From assembly GCF_029227915.1 (NCBI RefSeq), contig NC_079875.1, positions 8,305,001 to 8,369,000 on the forward strand: DNA of 64,000 bases. Reading direction: 5' to 3'. The translations under genes and the position numbers were made by a program. Positions 46,954 through 57,360 of the stretch are shown here, piece by piece. A model generated the notes under the pieces. That model was not told where the DNA came from, did no database searches, and saw nothing but the letters and a program-made list of their open reading frames with translations. Each line of letters begins with the position of its first letter. Within the stretch, counting starts at the first letter, position 1. The stretch comes from Hydractinia symbiolongicarpus. Taxonomy: Eukaryota; Cnidaria; Hydrozoa; Anthoathecata; Hydractiniidae.

Positions 46954-47535
46954 GCATCAAACTACGTAGTCAAAACAAACCAAGAGCAAGTTTAAATCTA
47001 TTGTTATCCTCCCATCTAATATTCCAATAGATCTAATTTAGCCGTAAACGAACATGTGATAAGTCAACGAAGAGGCTCAGCGAAACATTTTTGTTGTAGT
47101 GGAGCTAGGTACGAGGAACAAGACTACTCAAGTAGATGAAAGAAAAAATCAAGATTTTTGCTTATTTGCGTTACGTTGCTAACGTCAAGGTAATTAACTT
47201 GTTATTCAGAGTTTTCTAGGGCTGTAGAAAAGTTATTTTACATCAAGGACACATGGCCCTAAGAGAAAAATACAACTTTGAAGTGCTTTCAGTTTTTTTT
47301 AATCAGAAAATGACTTTTGAAGTAGGCATATTTTTCACAGTTTCACGATAACTATCAAATACGTATGAAAGCTTCAATATCGTTTAACTAAGCCAATGTG
47401 GCATTACTGTGTTATAAATTTGCTAGAAACTGGTTAACACAAGGTTGGTTAACATAAAATATTTATATATATACATGCTAGGTAGGCGACAAAATACAGT
47501 CACATCCACTTAACAGCTAGTAGAAAATTCTGTCA

Positions 47536-50500
47536 CTACTCTTCCTCGCCTTTTGTAAATTTACGCTTTTTAGCTGCTGGCTTCAAGTCTTGAGCTTCTG
47601 GATTTGTTGTCAAAAGGTGCTGTTTCATAATGTATTTGAGCCTGTCAACTGGGTTTTTGATGTTTGAATAATTTATTCTCATACGATGCAAATCGTGGTG
47701 AATAGATTCTCCACCTTGTTCACCATAAAAACCTAAGCCCGTTCTCCACTTGTTTACAAAATCCAATACATGGTCTTCTAGTATGTGCAGCTTTGGACTG
47801 ATGTATATTGAAGGCCAATTAACTCTTAAATAACACATGAACTGATTGATAGATGTCTCTAAAAGTTGGTTAAACAAATTTTATAAATTGACTTTTCTAC
47901 TTTTAAGCATTTCATAAAAATCAAACTTGCATATTTTACCTAAATTTGATAACATTTCTTGGGTCATAATACATGAAGAATTGAATATTGAGTGACACGA
48001 ACCATACAGCTTGAACAGTTGTTCAAACTTCTTGCATGTTTCTTGACACTCCAGATATAAAACTTGATCATCACATTGATTCTGTACAATTTCAGGAATA
48101 CGATCACATAAATACTTTATGTTGCCATCCTATAATATTGTCTACTGTTTGTTGTAAACCAATTTGTGAAATTATACTTATGCATAATACAATTTCATAT
48201 TTTTCGTTTACTTTATCTTGTTTCAATACAAATTGTATAGCATTGTATTGAAACAAGATAAAGTAAACGAAAATTTTTATAAATTGCAAAAATAAATCTA
48301 ACCTTGAGCATTTTATGACAATGGTTGCCAATAAAGCTTTTTCCGTGGTACGCCTGCCTCTCAACACCAAGCTCCTGCAGTGTATCGTCTAGGGATGATA
48401 CGCAAGGACCAGATCCAATTTCCAATTGGTACTTTTCTTTGAATGCTTTTATGCTTCTATGTTTCTCCTTCAGTTCAAATTCTAAGTTATCCAACTCTGG
48501 TTTGTAGTTTTTTTCAAACTCATCCTTGGTAATTTGTTTAGATATAACCATCCAGTTCATATGTTCCTGCTGGTTATCATACTCGTCCTCCAATTCTTTT
48601 GACTCATTTTGTAAATTGCTAAATATATACATATATATATACATATATATATAGATATGTTATAAAGAAATGCAGCCCAAGATATGATTGGAAGTAGTAT
48701 TAATAATAATAAAAATCTAGTAAGGTGTACATACATTAAAATTCTCATATTTGCCATAAACTCTGCAAATTTAATATTAATTTCACCATCAGTAGTTTGA
48801 GCATGAATTGTGGCAATTCTTAAATCAACTTCTTGACAGTAGCTTTCCAAGTTGTTGAACATTTTTAAATATATCCCAAGTGTTAGGTGGAGCCCTGGTA
48901 TAGCCACCTATATAAAAAGTAATAAAAAATAGGTTTGCTGAATTTTCATAACATTGCACGAAGTACATTATACTTACTTGTTCTAGGGGGATGTTAAAGA
49001 AGCAATCATGTATCACATTTTGATAGTGTTTGGCGTTTTTCACTAACGATCCATTGTCACGAAATCGCTGCAGGTTTGTGTTCAAACTGTCCAAGCTACG
49101 TTTTGGAAAAGATCCACGAATAAATTTTGGGATGCAAAGTTGGTCAGTCTTTATGCTGCACCAGAGACAACAGTGACGGCCTGTAAAATTTAAAACACTA
49201 AGGTAATTTTATAGATAGATTTTATTTTATATAAGACACATTGTATTATTGATATATAATATACACATAATTTTTTTAAGGAATCTGAAGTGATATGTGC
49301 CCAAAGAAGGAACTTTTGAAGCTATTTTTGTTTTTCCTTAATGTGAAATTTGATATTTATTTTAATTTAATAAAACATGTCATTACCATTTGCCCCACTA
49401 ATTCCATACATAGCACATAAATACTCGTAATCTCCATACATAAAGAGACGGATCTTCAAATTATTCCACTTCTGTTTTTGTAGAATCCTAATTTGTGGTT
49501 TAAATCTTTCTAAGCAGATTCTTAAATTTGTCACGGAATCCTTTGCCTCAAATATGCTGAAGATGGTCGTATTTTCTTTGCGATTAGGGTTTCTAATATT
49601 TGCCACTTGATAGCTCATTTTGAAACTGTTATCACCATGGTCACCACCAATTTTAACATGTATTTCATCATCCGGTATAAATGAGTGATGAACTAATTGA
49701 TTATTTTTACTCAGTTCTGTTAACCGGTTTAATATATGACCTACAACATTGTAAAGGTATACCCAAGGCTTGGGATCTACAACAAGCTGCTTATTACTAC
49801 TACTAAATTTTCGAGTTAGAGGAGCTAGCTCAGCAACAAGCCCTTTCCCTATCCACTTGTCTGCAACCTGTCTTGTTGTTTTTTCAGATGCAAGTTTGAT
49901 GTCAAAAGTGGCAAGCCATCGGGAAATATTTCGCATAAGGTTCCATGGCAAATTCAAGGTGGCTTTCATGGCGGCAGCAGTCTCAGCTGGAATGGAGACA
50001 TGATGGATTTCTGCGATTATTTGTTTTCGCTGCTCCTTGTCACATTTTTTCATGATCGCAGCTGTTTGTTTCACAAATGCATCATTTGAATTTCCTGAAA
50101 TCATGTTGATTATATTTTTAGCTGTTTTGCTCCGATCAGATAAGCTTCTTTTACTACTTTCATTTGATAACTTTCTTGGCATGCTGATCGGTGTAACCGT
50201 TATTGGCTAAAATAAAGAAATGTTTTTTATTTTTAGTCTTTGTTAGATATATAATATATATATATATAGTAGAAATATGAATAATTTTCAGGTAAATGCA
50301 GAAAAATATGTATATTCTAAATGTTTATTTATATACCTGTGGTCCTTTTGTAGCAAATTGAATTGTTTGATTCGGTAGTTTTGACTGTTTAATTTTGATA
50401 CCAACCAAATGTGTCATGCATTTTTCAATAATTGTCGGTACAGGCTTAGACGGACTTAGCTTTAAAATGTCGTTGGGTGTCATCAATTCTGGCTCAATGG

Positions 50501-50822
50501 TTTTTTTCGGCCTTCCACCTTTTTTAGATTTTATAGGCCGTCCCCCTTTAGATTTAATTTTCGAGAAATTTGATGCACTGCCTTCTTTCCATCTTACTGG
50601 GCATTTTGATGTTTTTGTGCCCCGCAAATTACAATTTTGCATTGTGCAGTAACATTTATTACAAAATTTTGGTGGATGTATTTTGTTTACATCTTGCTCA
50701 AAGTCCTCCTGAAATGCTGACTGAAGGCCAGAAAGGTTTTCCTTTACAAGATAGGAAACTCTTCCATTCAAAATATTTCCACATATGCGACAAAGTTTGG
50801 TTAGATCTGTATGTTCTGCCAT
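47536..50822 (-). CDS. RAG1-like (RAG/Transib-family) recombinase, intact
   Basis: Seven exons join in phase to 836 aa: 50822-50337, 50206-49387, 49180-48978, 48907-48735, 48618-48303, 48129-47940, 47858-47536. The N-terminus has a Cys/His module (CRICG at 11-15, then DVNKIHPPKFCNKC at 44-57) that mirrors the RAG1 N-terminal HPxxFCxxC block. Two GGRP (AT-hook/NBD-like) motifs follow at 93-106. In the core, D351 (KIGGDHGD), D421 (MYGDYEYL) and E780 (GEQGGES) occupy the positions of RAG1 D600, D708 and E962. C440 and C443 lie 19 and 22 residues after the second D as in RAG1, and H754/H759 lie five apart and 21 residues before the E (20 in RAG1). A RING domain is absent. Such proteins nick and join DNA as DDE recombinases. 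No flanking terminal repeats were found, so it may be a domesticated gene or an element with unrecognised ends. A relative of the molluscan N-RAG-TP group is the main alternative. Confidence 0.83.
48201..48273. repeat. Perfect 31-bp inverted repeat in RAG1-like intron 5
   Basis: Arms 48,201-48,231 and 48,243-48,273 are exact reverse complements (containing CGTTTACTTTATCTTG) around an 11-nt loop. Such a hairpin would be very stable in the pre-mRNA. It lies between the exons at 48,303-48,618 and 47,940-48,129. Confidence 0.92.
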
Positions 50823-50840
50823 TCTATAGCTATAATTATT

Positions 50841-53800
50841 CTAAAAAATAATATTATGTAACCAGTTTAATCGTTGCCTTTCCAATTATATTTTTTAACT
50901 TAGTCAAAAGCTTTTTGCAAACATAAAGTTTCACATTTCATGACCATAAGCTTTTTTTCCTGTCTGTGCCACCATTTTAAAAATTTGAATTTTGTTCAAC
51001 TTTGATGACAAATATTTTTCAGAAAAAAACTGAAAGCAGTATGGAACTTTAAAAAATAGAAAGTATAATCCTTGGGCTTTCGTAACATATAAGTTTGATT
51101 AGGTGAAAAACTCTATATAACGTTATAGCCGACCTGTTAGCTAGGTCACTTTTTGACTCGACATTTACCGTCTCGTCTTATTTACGTTTGTTGCGCTTGG
51201 AAACGACAACAAAATTGTTTTTTGATTTTTTCCACAGCATCTGAAGACCTTAGATGCTAGTTAAATAGATTTACATAAGGCCACGCGAGAGTAAAATTTC
51301 TGTTATCGACATTAGAAGTTGTGCCTTTATCAGCAACTTTGTTACAAAATTTTGGAAGCTCGCCCCAGACTCCCGGCAAATGCGCTTAAATTCCATTGTA
51401 CGGCCGTTTGAATCACCCGTGTGGAAAGCCTCAAAATAAAGAGCGCAAACATGATCCCCTAATATCTTGTCTTGTACAACTGCGAAACGAACCAAAAAAC
51501 TCGAGGCCACGCAACACCCTTATTCCCAAGATTTTCTGTCTTTTTGAAACAAGAGAACACGGCAAGGACGATACACAACTGAATCATAACGCATCAAAAC
51601 AAATGCCTTTTCTTTTCGATTCGATAAAACACACAAATTTCAAACAATTGCTTATTTTCTTAGAACGAAACATGTGTCAAAAGCAAGTCAGTCTTTGCAT
51701 CTTTTATTTATTTTCTATCACAACAAGATGTTTATTGAGTTAAACCTCTGTCATCTAACCTCCGTGGGCGGTATAATACATGACTGCTGATTCAGCAGTT
51801 TTTTGCATTCTTTTTATAATTCTAAAAATCAAAGACTGGTGATTCAGCATTTTTTATTTACATTGTATTTTATATTTTAAAAATCTCAGAAAGATGATCT
51901 TTCAAGTAATAATGCTCTTACTACTGTGTTGACTCGACTAAAAGAAGAAAAGAAACCCTGGGAACTAATTTTGTCATACGCATCAGTCATACCTCTTTCC
52001 GCTTGAAATTGAATTGAAACAACAACCTGGGCCCCAGTATCTTCAGATATTTCACTAAAATGATTAAAACAGACTGATGTTGTTGACTGTTTGTTATACC
52101 TTGGGACGAGGTTGTCAAAAGTTCTGTAGCAATATTTGTTTATATCAGCTCTACATGCAGATAAATAAATGGATATGAATAGCTAACACACTGGTTGAAA
52201 ATATCTGCGGAGGAGTTTGTTATTTTGTTCAACAACAGTTTTTATTTATCAACATAAATGTTATCCGGGGAGTGCACTCTAGAAACACCTTCCGCTATTA
52301 TCGTGATATTTACATCAGATATATATTAACTCGTCCCCAGATCTTTTGTTTCGATGATATGAACACAGCTGTGTGAAAAAGAAAAACAGTAATAAATCGA
52401 CAAAGAGAATCAAGGCTAAATAATTTTATACTGTTTATACTGTTTATCTTAATAATATAAAAAAAGGTGTTCTTTTTAATAAACAAGACTGAAAATGAAC
52501 GGAAGCCCTTTCATAAAAAAATTTCCTCGGAATGTAATATCCAGAAGTTACCTTGGACTCTTCGTCTCTGCGTATTAGGAAATGAGGACGAAACAAGCTT
52601 ATAAAAAATGAGGTTGACTCCTCATTACCAACCCCTTTTAATCATGTAGATATGTAATTAAAATACGAAGGTAACTCTGCGTTAGAAGCGGGTTACCGCG
52701 AATTTTTTAAATGCTTTTGGTTCTATCTATTTATTGCATTTAATACTACTAGTTGGTAGCCTGTAAACAAATCCACGGGTTCTTCTGTTTATAATGCGTC
52801 TAGCTACTTGGGGTACCATTTGTGGGAAAAACAGACACGGCATTATTAAAGAGATACGCATACTATGCGAATAGCTCTGCCATAGGAGTACTGAGCACTC
52901 TGGTCACACGTAGTACATCGTCTGTGGCCTATTTTGGTGTATTATAGCCTTCTTCTCGCTCCTGCCATTTTTTACCTCTTTAGCTAACATTTTTAACATA
53001 TGCAACACTATCTTTAGATTATACGATATAATAGCTTAAGATTTGTATTTTATTAAACTGTAAATTCTTCAATGGCGAAAAAAGGAGGAAAAAAAAGAAA
53101 AAAAAAGTGTAATGAGTTTCAATACTACGAATCGAAAGATACGCGGTACAAATCCCACACTAGCCCAACTAATGAGCCGTGATACATCGAAACAAGCTTG
53201 TCCTGGGATGTGTGTATATTTAATGTTATATATAAAATAGCCGATTTGCGCACGCTTATACAAGGACCAGCCCAAGTTGTTACAATAGTACGGGCCAAGC
53301 CAATTAGTTGTTAGATTAGACAGAGGTAACAAAGTGAACTAAAAATGAAATTACTTTACCAAGTGATCTGATACAGTAAACCTTGTGGCCCAGGGGGTTG
53401 ACAAACTTAGATTCAGTCCCGAGACAACCCGCCTCAAGTAATCACTCTACTACCAATTTGAATTAGTTGCTACATCCTCACTAGTGCGAGTATACTTTTA
53501 CCTGCTGATGTCATAATTTTTACAATTTTTAGGCAAATAAAAGTGCTAATGTATTAGATCAACTTGTATGGTCAAATAAAAAAAGGTTCGCTAAAATTGT
53601 GGAACAATGCTTTAAATGTTTTGACTTCCTCTGAAATTGTGAATTAAGTCATAGCAATTTCATAATATTCTCTGAAATTGTAAAACAATTTCTAACAATG
53701 TCACCATTTGAAATTGTGAAATAATTCCTAAAAACCTCATAATTTTACCTGAATTTTTAAAACTTTTCTAAGAATGTTATAATTATCCCCGAAATTGTAA

Positions 53801-53973
53801 AACCGTGTCTAAGAAAATCATAATTTTTCCCGAAATTGTGAAACAATCCCGAAAATGCTTCGACTTTCCAAGAATCCCCCAACTTACCAAAAACATCGCA
53901 TCATGACGAGTAAAAAAGATAAATTTTTTTAAAGACAGCGTTACTACATGTGTTAAATACAAAACTACGACAG
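50841..53973. other. Intergenic between RAG1-like gene and RSL24D1
   Basis: No gene is recognised. A minus-strand open frame at 51,271-51,510 (about 79 codons, no ATG, with CALYFEAFHTGDSNGRTMEF) has protein-like composition but no recognised family. Fragments of the CCCTGGG small-element family lie at about 51,945-51,970, 52,020-52,130, 52,330-52,350 and 52,540-52,625. Short blocks of the type GAAATTGTGAAACAATT recur loosely from 53,595 to 53,850. Confidence 0.4.
53595..53850. repeat. Degenerate GAAATTGTGAAACAAT-type repeats
   Basis: About eight loosely spaced copies of (T/G)AAATTGT(G/A)AAACAAT(T/C)(C/T)(C/T)TAA, separated by 10-20 bp of TTTCATAATTT(T/C)-like sequence: a decayed tandem repeat with a unit near 40 bp. 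Confidence 0.5.
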
Positions 53974-56917
53974 TTAATCCATTTCCATTTGTTGTTCTGT
54001 TGTTGTGATTTCTTGCGTGAGTGCAATTTTTTGTTTGCGTACCACTAAAAATAATAATATAAAAATGCATAGAAGAATCAATCAATAACCTGTATACACC
54101 TGCCATTTTAAGTAGACAATCAGTCAGTATTTAAAGAAAAAAAGAATTAGCCAAGGAAAACAATGAAGTGTTAATTACGTTATGATAGAGAAGCCAAAAT
54201 CAAGTCACTCCAATATTTTAATTTTTTCTTTCTTTTTTTCCCAGGTTTTTGCAAGATTTGTAAACATAACCCAAATATCCAATATTTTCTTAAATATCCA
54301 TAATATTTTAACAACGGAGCGCAGAATTTCAATAACAACCGTTAAAAAAGTAAACACTAACCTGGGCTTTTTATCAAGTTGATGTTCGTCTGTACTTCTT
54401 TGCGATCTACTTCTTTTGCTAATGTTCTTGCTTTGTTTAACCTAAACGGGGAATACGATCAAAATTATTCCTTCTACAACAGACAAGCATAATAAATACT
54501 TAAAGACACATCTAGTTTAGAAACTGCCGTCGTTAGACCTTCCGTCTTCACCAGTGTGCCGCTATATTATACTTGAAAACGTCAGTGTTAGTGTAGCTAA
54601 GTGGCTTGCGACTTGAAAAACATTTCCTAAAAAACTTTGAGAATTGGAGCGAGATGTAACCACCAAGCACCTTTTTACCCCTAATGTTTTGCGTCCTCGG
54701 ATCAACCCTGTCACTATTTTAATTGATACCCCTATAGTAAGGATATGAAATGTGGGAGAGGTTAAAACATTACTCAAAGAATTTAGGTTTAGAAAGTAAA
54801 TATATAATTAAACTTCGAGGTAAAATGCAATAAAGGTTCAAACCTGTTTTTTATGAAATGATTTTGTCGTTTTGTTTTGATTTCTTCAACTCGCTTTATA
54901 GCAGTCACTACGATTGAATGACAAATAATAATAATAATAAAATTAATCAACACCATTCATTATCCAAACGCCTAGTACACAACTTAACTTTACAACACAT
55001 TGAGATAATGCGCTAATTAAATTCTTAAAAGCTCCACCAGTAAACAGCCACCAATTTCTACACATTAAAAAAAGATGCGTTGCAATTTGTGGTGAATCTG
55101 AACTTAAGAATTTTGCAAATCGCAAAAATAATTTGGATAAATTGTAAAAGTAATCTTGCATTCTGTAAAAAGGAATTAGACCTGAGTTGAAACCTGGAAG
55201 AAATCTATATTATAATACCCGTATATGTCTGTCTATCTGTCTGTCTTTCTATCACGCAAAATGGTAGCTTAGCTGCGCAAGTAGCGAGACGCACGTAATG
55301 CGGTATACGCATTTTCCCACGGGCCAACGACTAGTATTACACAAAAATACATACCTGTTTTAGACCAGAGTTCTCTATCGTATTTTAATGGGACGTTTCT
55401 TTTCTTTTCAAACTCGAACGAGGGATCCTAGAACAACACCATTTTTTGATCTTACAATGTTTTTACTGCATAAATGAAAATACTTTGCAGAGTTTGTTAT
55501 AAAGCTTTTGTTAAGTTATTCATTGATTTTTCTAGATTTCCTGACTATTACTGTAGAAACAAATTTTAAAATAAAACTTCATGTTTCAATTCTCTGTTTT
55601 TAAGTTTATTTTGCCTACATACTTACAAAATTTGGAGCTCTGGATTGCCCTAAGAAATGTAAATTAAAGTGCAAGCATATTGATAAAACATTCTCAGTAT
55701 TTTGAAGAATGAAAATTGTTCTGTCTGGCCCTTTAAAACTAAAATTCCAGACATTTTTCAGATATATATTAAATAAATGATTGATAATCCCGATTTTTTT
55801 ACGAGGTGGAAACATTTGACAAGAAAAAATGCATGTAAGGATGAACAATTTTGGAAGATTATTTTAGAAGAAATCAGCATTCTTGGTGCAAAAGATTAAG
55901 AAGATTAGGGGCGGTTTCCCAGTTTCCCTGACGTTTCCAATACTTCAGAATTACCTTAAACATTCTGACTGTCATGACATTACCAACAAAGTGGACAACA
56001 TGGTGGAAAATAATTTTGAATTCTAAGAGTTGTTAAATTCTTTACGATAAAAAACACTACAAATAACTTTATTTCATTGGGTGTTGGAGAATTTTAGAAC
56101 ACTAAAATACAGAAGAGTATATTTGAGTATGAAATAAGTTTCTCACCACTGTAAGTTCTTTTCCATGAGATTTTCTAAACGCTTTCGTCCATCGCACCTT
56201 TCGGGGGTTTCTCTTCATTTTAAAGGCTTTATGACATTTTCGACGACAGAACTGGAACGCCTACAATAACAAAGTCTTCATATTAATGAGCTGAAAATTA
56301 ATTTTATAGCAATTTTTGTACTCAAACACCAGCGATTGATAGTTATTTTAAAATATCGAAGTAATTTTTTTTTGAAACAATTCCTTATTTTGTTAAAAGA
56401 TTCCAACGCAAATACTAATGTAGCAACATCTAACGTATTTCTTCCTGTTGCCAACAGGAATAACAAACATTGTGTAGCAAAGAATTGCGAAAGGAAAATA
56501 TAATTGATATACGTTAGTTCTCTTTCGACCCAGCATAATTTTATTGCAGTATATTATTATTCTTTACCCCAGCCTCTTCAGTTCCCATTGCTAATATTGG
56601 TACTGTCAATGAGGTTGCTGCATAGCGTGTCCTAATTCATTCAAAGCCCTTATTTATGCTAAAGAAACCGTGCAAGCACAGCAAACTCTCGAGTAATTAA
56701 TCCCTTAAGATATCGACCTTATTCTCATGGTGAACGCTATAAGTAAAAAAATTAATGCATTTCTTCTAAATAAAATAAAAAATCATGATGTAAAAAAGAG
56801 AGTTCCAAACGAAATCCCCTAAAATATTTGTCATACCTTACTGTCATTTCGAACAAATCTTATTCCATGTCCCGGATAGACTGATGATGAACAGAAATAA
56901 CACTTCTCAATACGCAT
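53974..56917 (-). CDS. RSL24D1: RSL24D1 (RLP24), 60S ribosome biogenesis factor
   Basis: Six exons, all in phase, give 160 aa (human about 163): 56917-56837, 56260-56147, 55427-55355, 54907-54844, 54441-54362, 54044-53974. The N-terminus [18 protein letters not shown] is the family hallmark. Zinc-binding cysteines are C6, C9, C32 and C36 in the L24e-type fold (the last two in [10 protein letters not shown]). Then come [24 protein letters not shown] and [10 protein letters not shown]. The C-terminus is shorter and less conserved than in vertebrates, ending in MEMD. The protein is placed in nuclear pre-60S particles and is swapped for ribosomal protein eL24 in the cytoplasm (family knowledge). 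An RFX-like X-box sits just upstream of the ATG. Identification is very firm. Confidence 0.96.
55253..55342 (+). repeat. Dispersed repeat, copy 2 (in RSL24D1 intron 3)
   Basis: CACGCAAAATGGTAGCTTAG through GCCAACGACTAGTATTA matches the repeat at 763-872. A CTGTCTATCTGTCTGTC run precedes it. Confidence 0.6.
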
Positions 56918-56922
56918 GTTGT

Positions 56923-56936
56923 GTTGCTATGGCGAC
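56923..56936. promoter_or_regulatory. RFX X-box-like site at RSL24D1 start
   Basis: GTTGCTATGGCGAC matches the palindromic X-box GTTGCCATGGCAAC at 12 of 14 positions. It lies 5 bp upstream of the start codon (minus strand), so it is in the 5' UTR or core promoter. Confidence 0.4.
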
Positions 56937-56945
56937 AGATTGTTG

Positions 56946-57257
56946 GTTGTTGTTATTTTTTTTGTTATTTTTTCTGCCTAAATGAGATGCATATAAAGAA
57001 ATAGGCCTAGAAAAAATTTTTGATACAACAAAACCTTTTTTTCAAAAAAACCTTCTGTTGCTATAAATAAAGGACAAAGATTAAGTACTTATAAAACGAT
57101 GCAAAACAAACCGAAGAAAACATATCCATCCACACACTAAAACTCCCTCATCCACACACAAAAACAGCGTTTTTAAACACGAAGTAAGACCAGAAACTAT
57201 AAATAGTATGTTCTTTCAACAACTACAATGAAATTCACATTAAAGAATGTAATTCTT
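56946..57257. other. Short spacer between KANSL2 and RSL24D1
   Basis: About 310 bp separate the KANSL2 polyadenylation signal from the RSL24D1 upstream region. The two genes run in the same direction. No other feature was recognised. Confidence 0.4.
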
Positions 57258-57263
57258 TTTATT
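57258..57263 (-). terminator. KANSL2 polyadenylation signal
   Basis: AATAAA on the minus strand, about 100 bp downstream of the KANSL2 stop codon. It is the canonical hexamer in the expected position. Confidence 0.6.
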
Positions 57264-57360
57264 GCTGGATACTGGAAAGTGAGTCCACAGCTTCATTAAT
57301 TTCATTTCGAATTGATGCATCCAGCACATCTTTTACTATATTCTGTTTATCTAACTCAAC

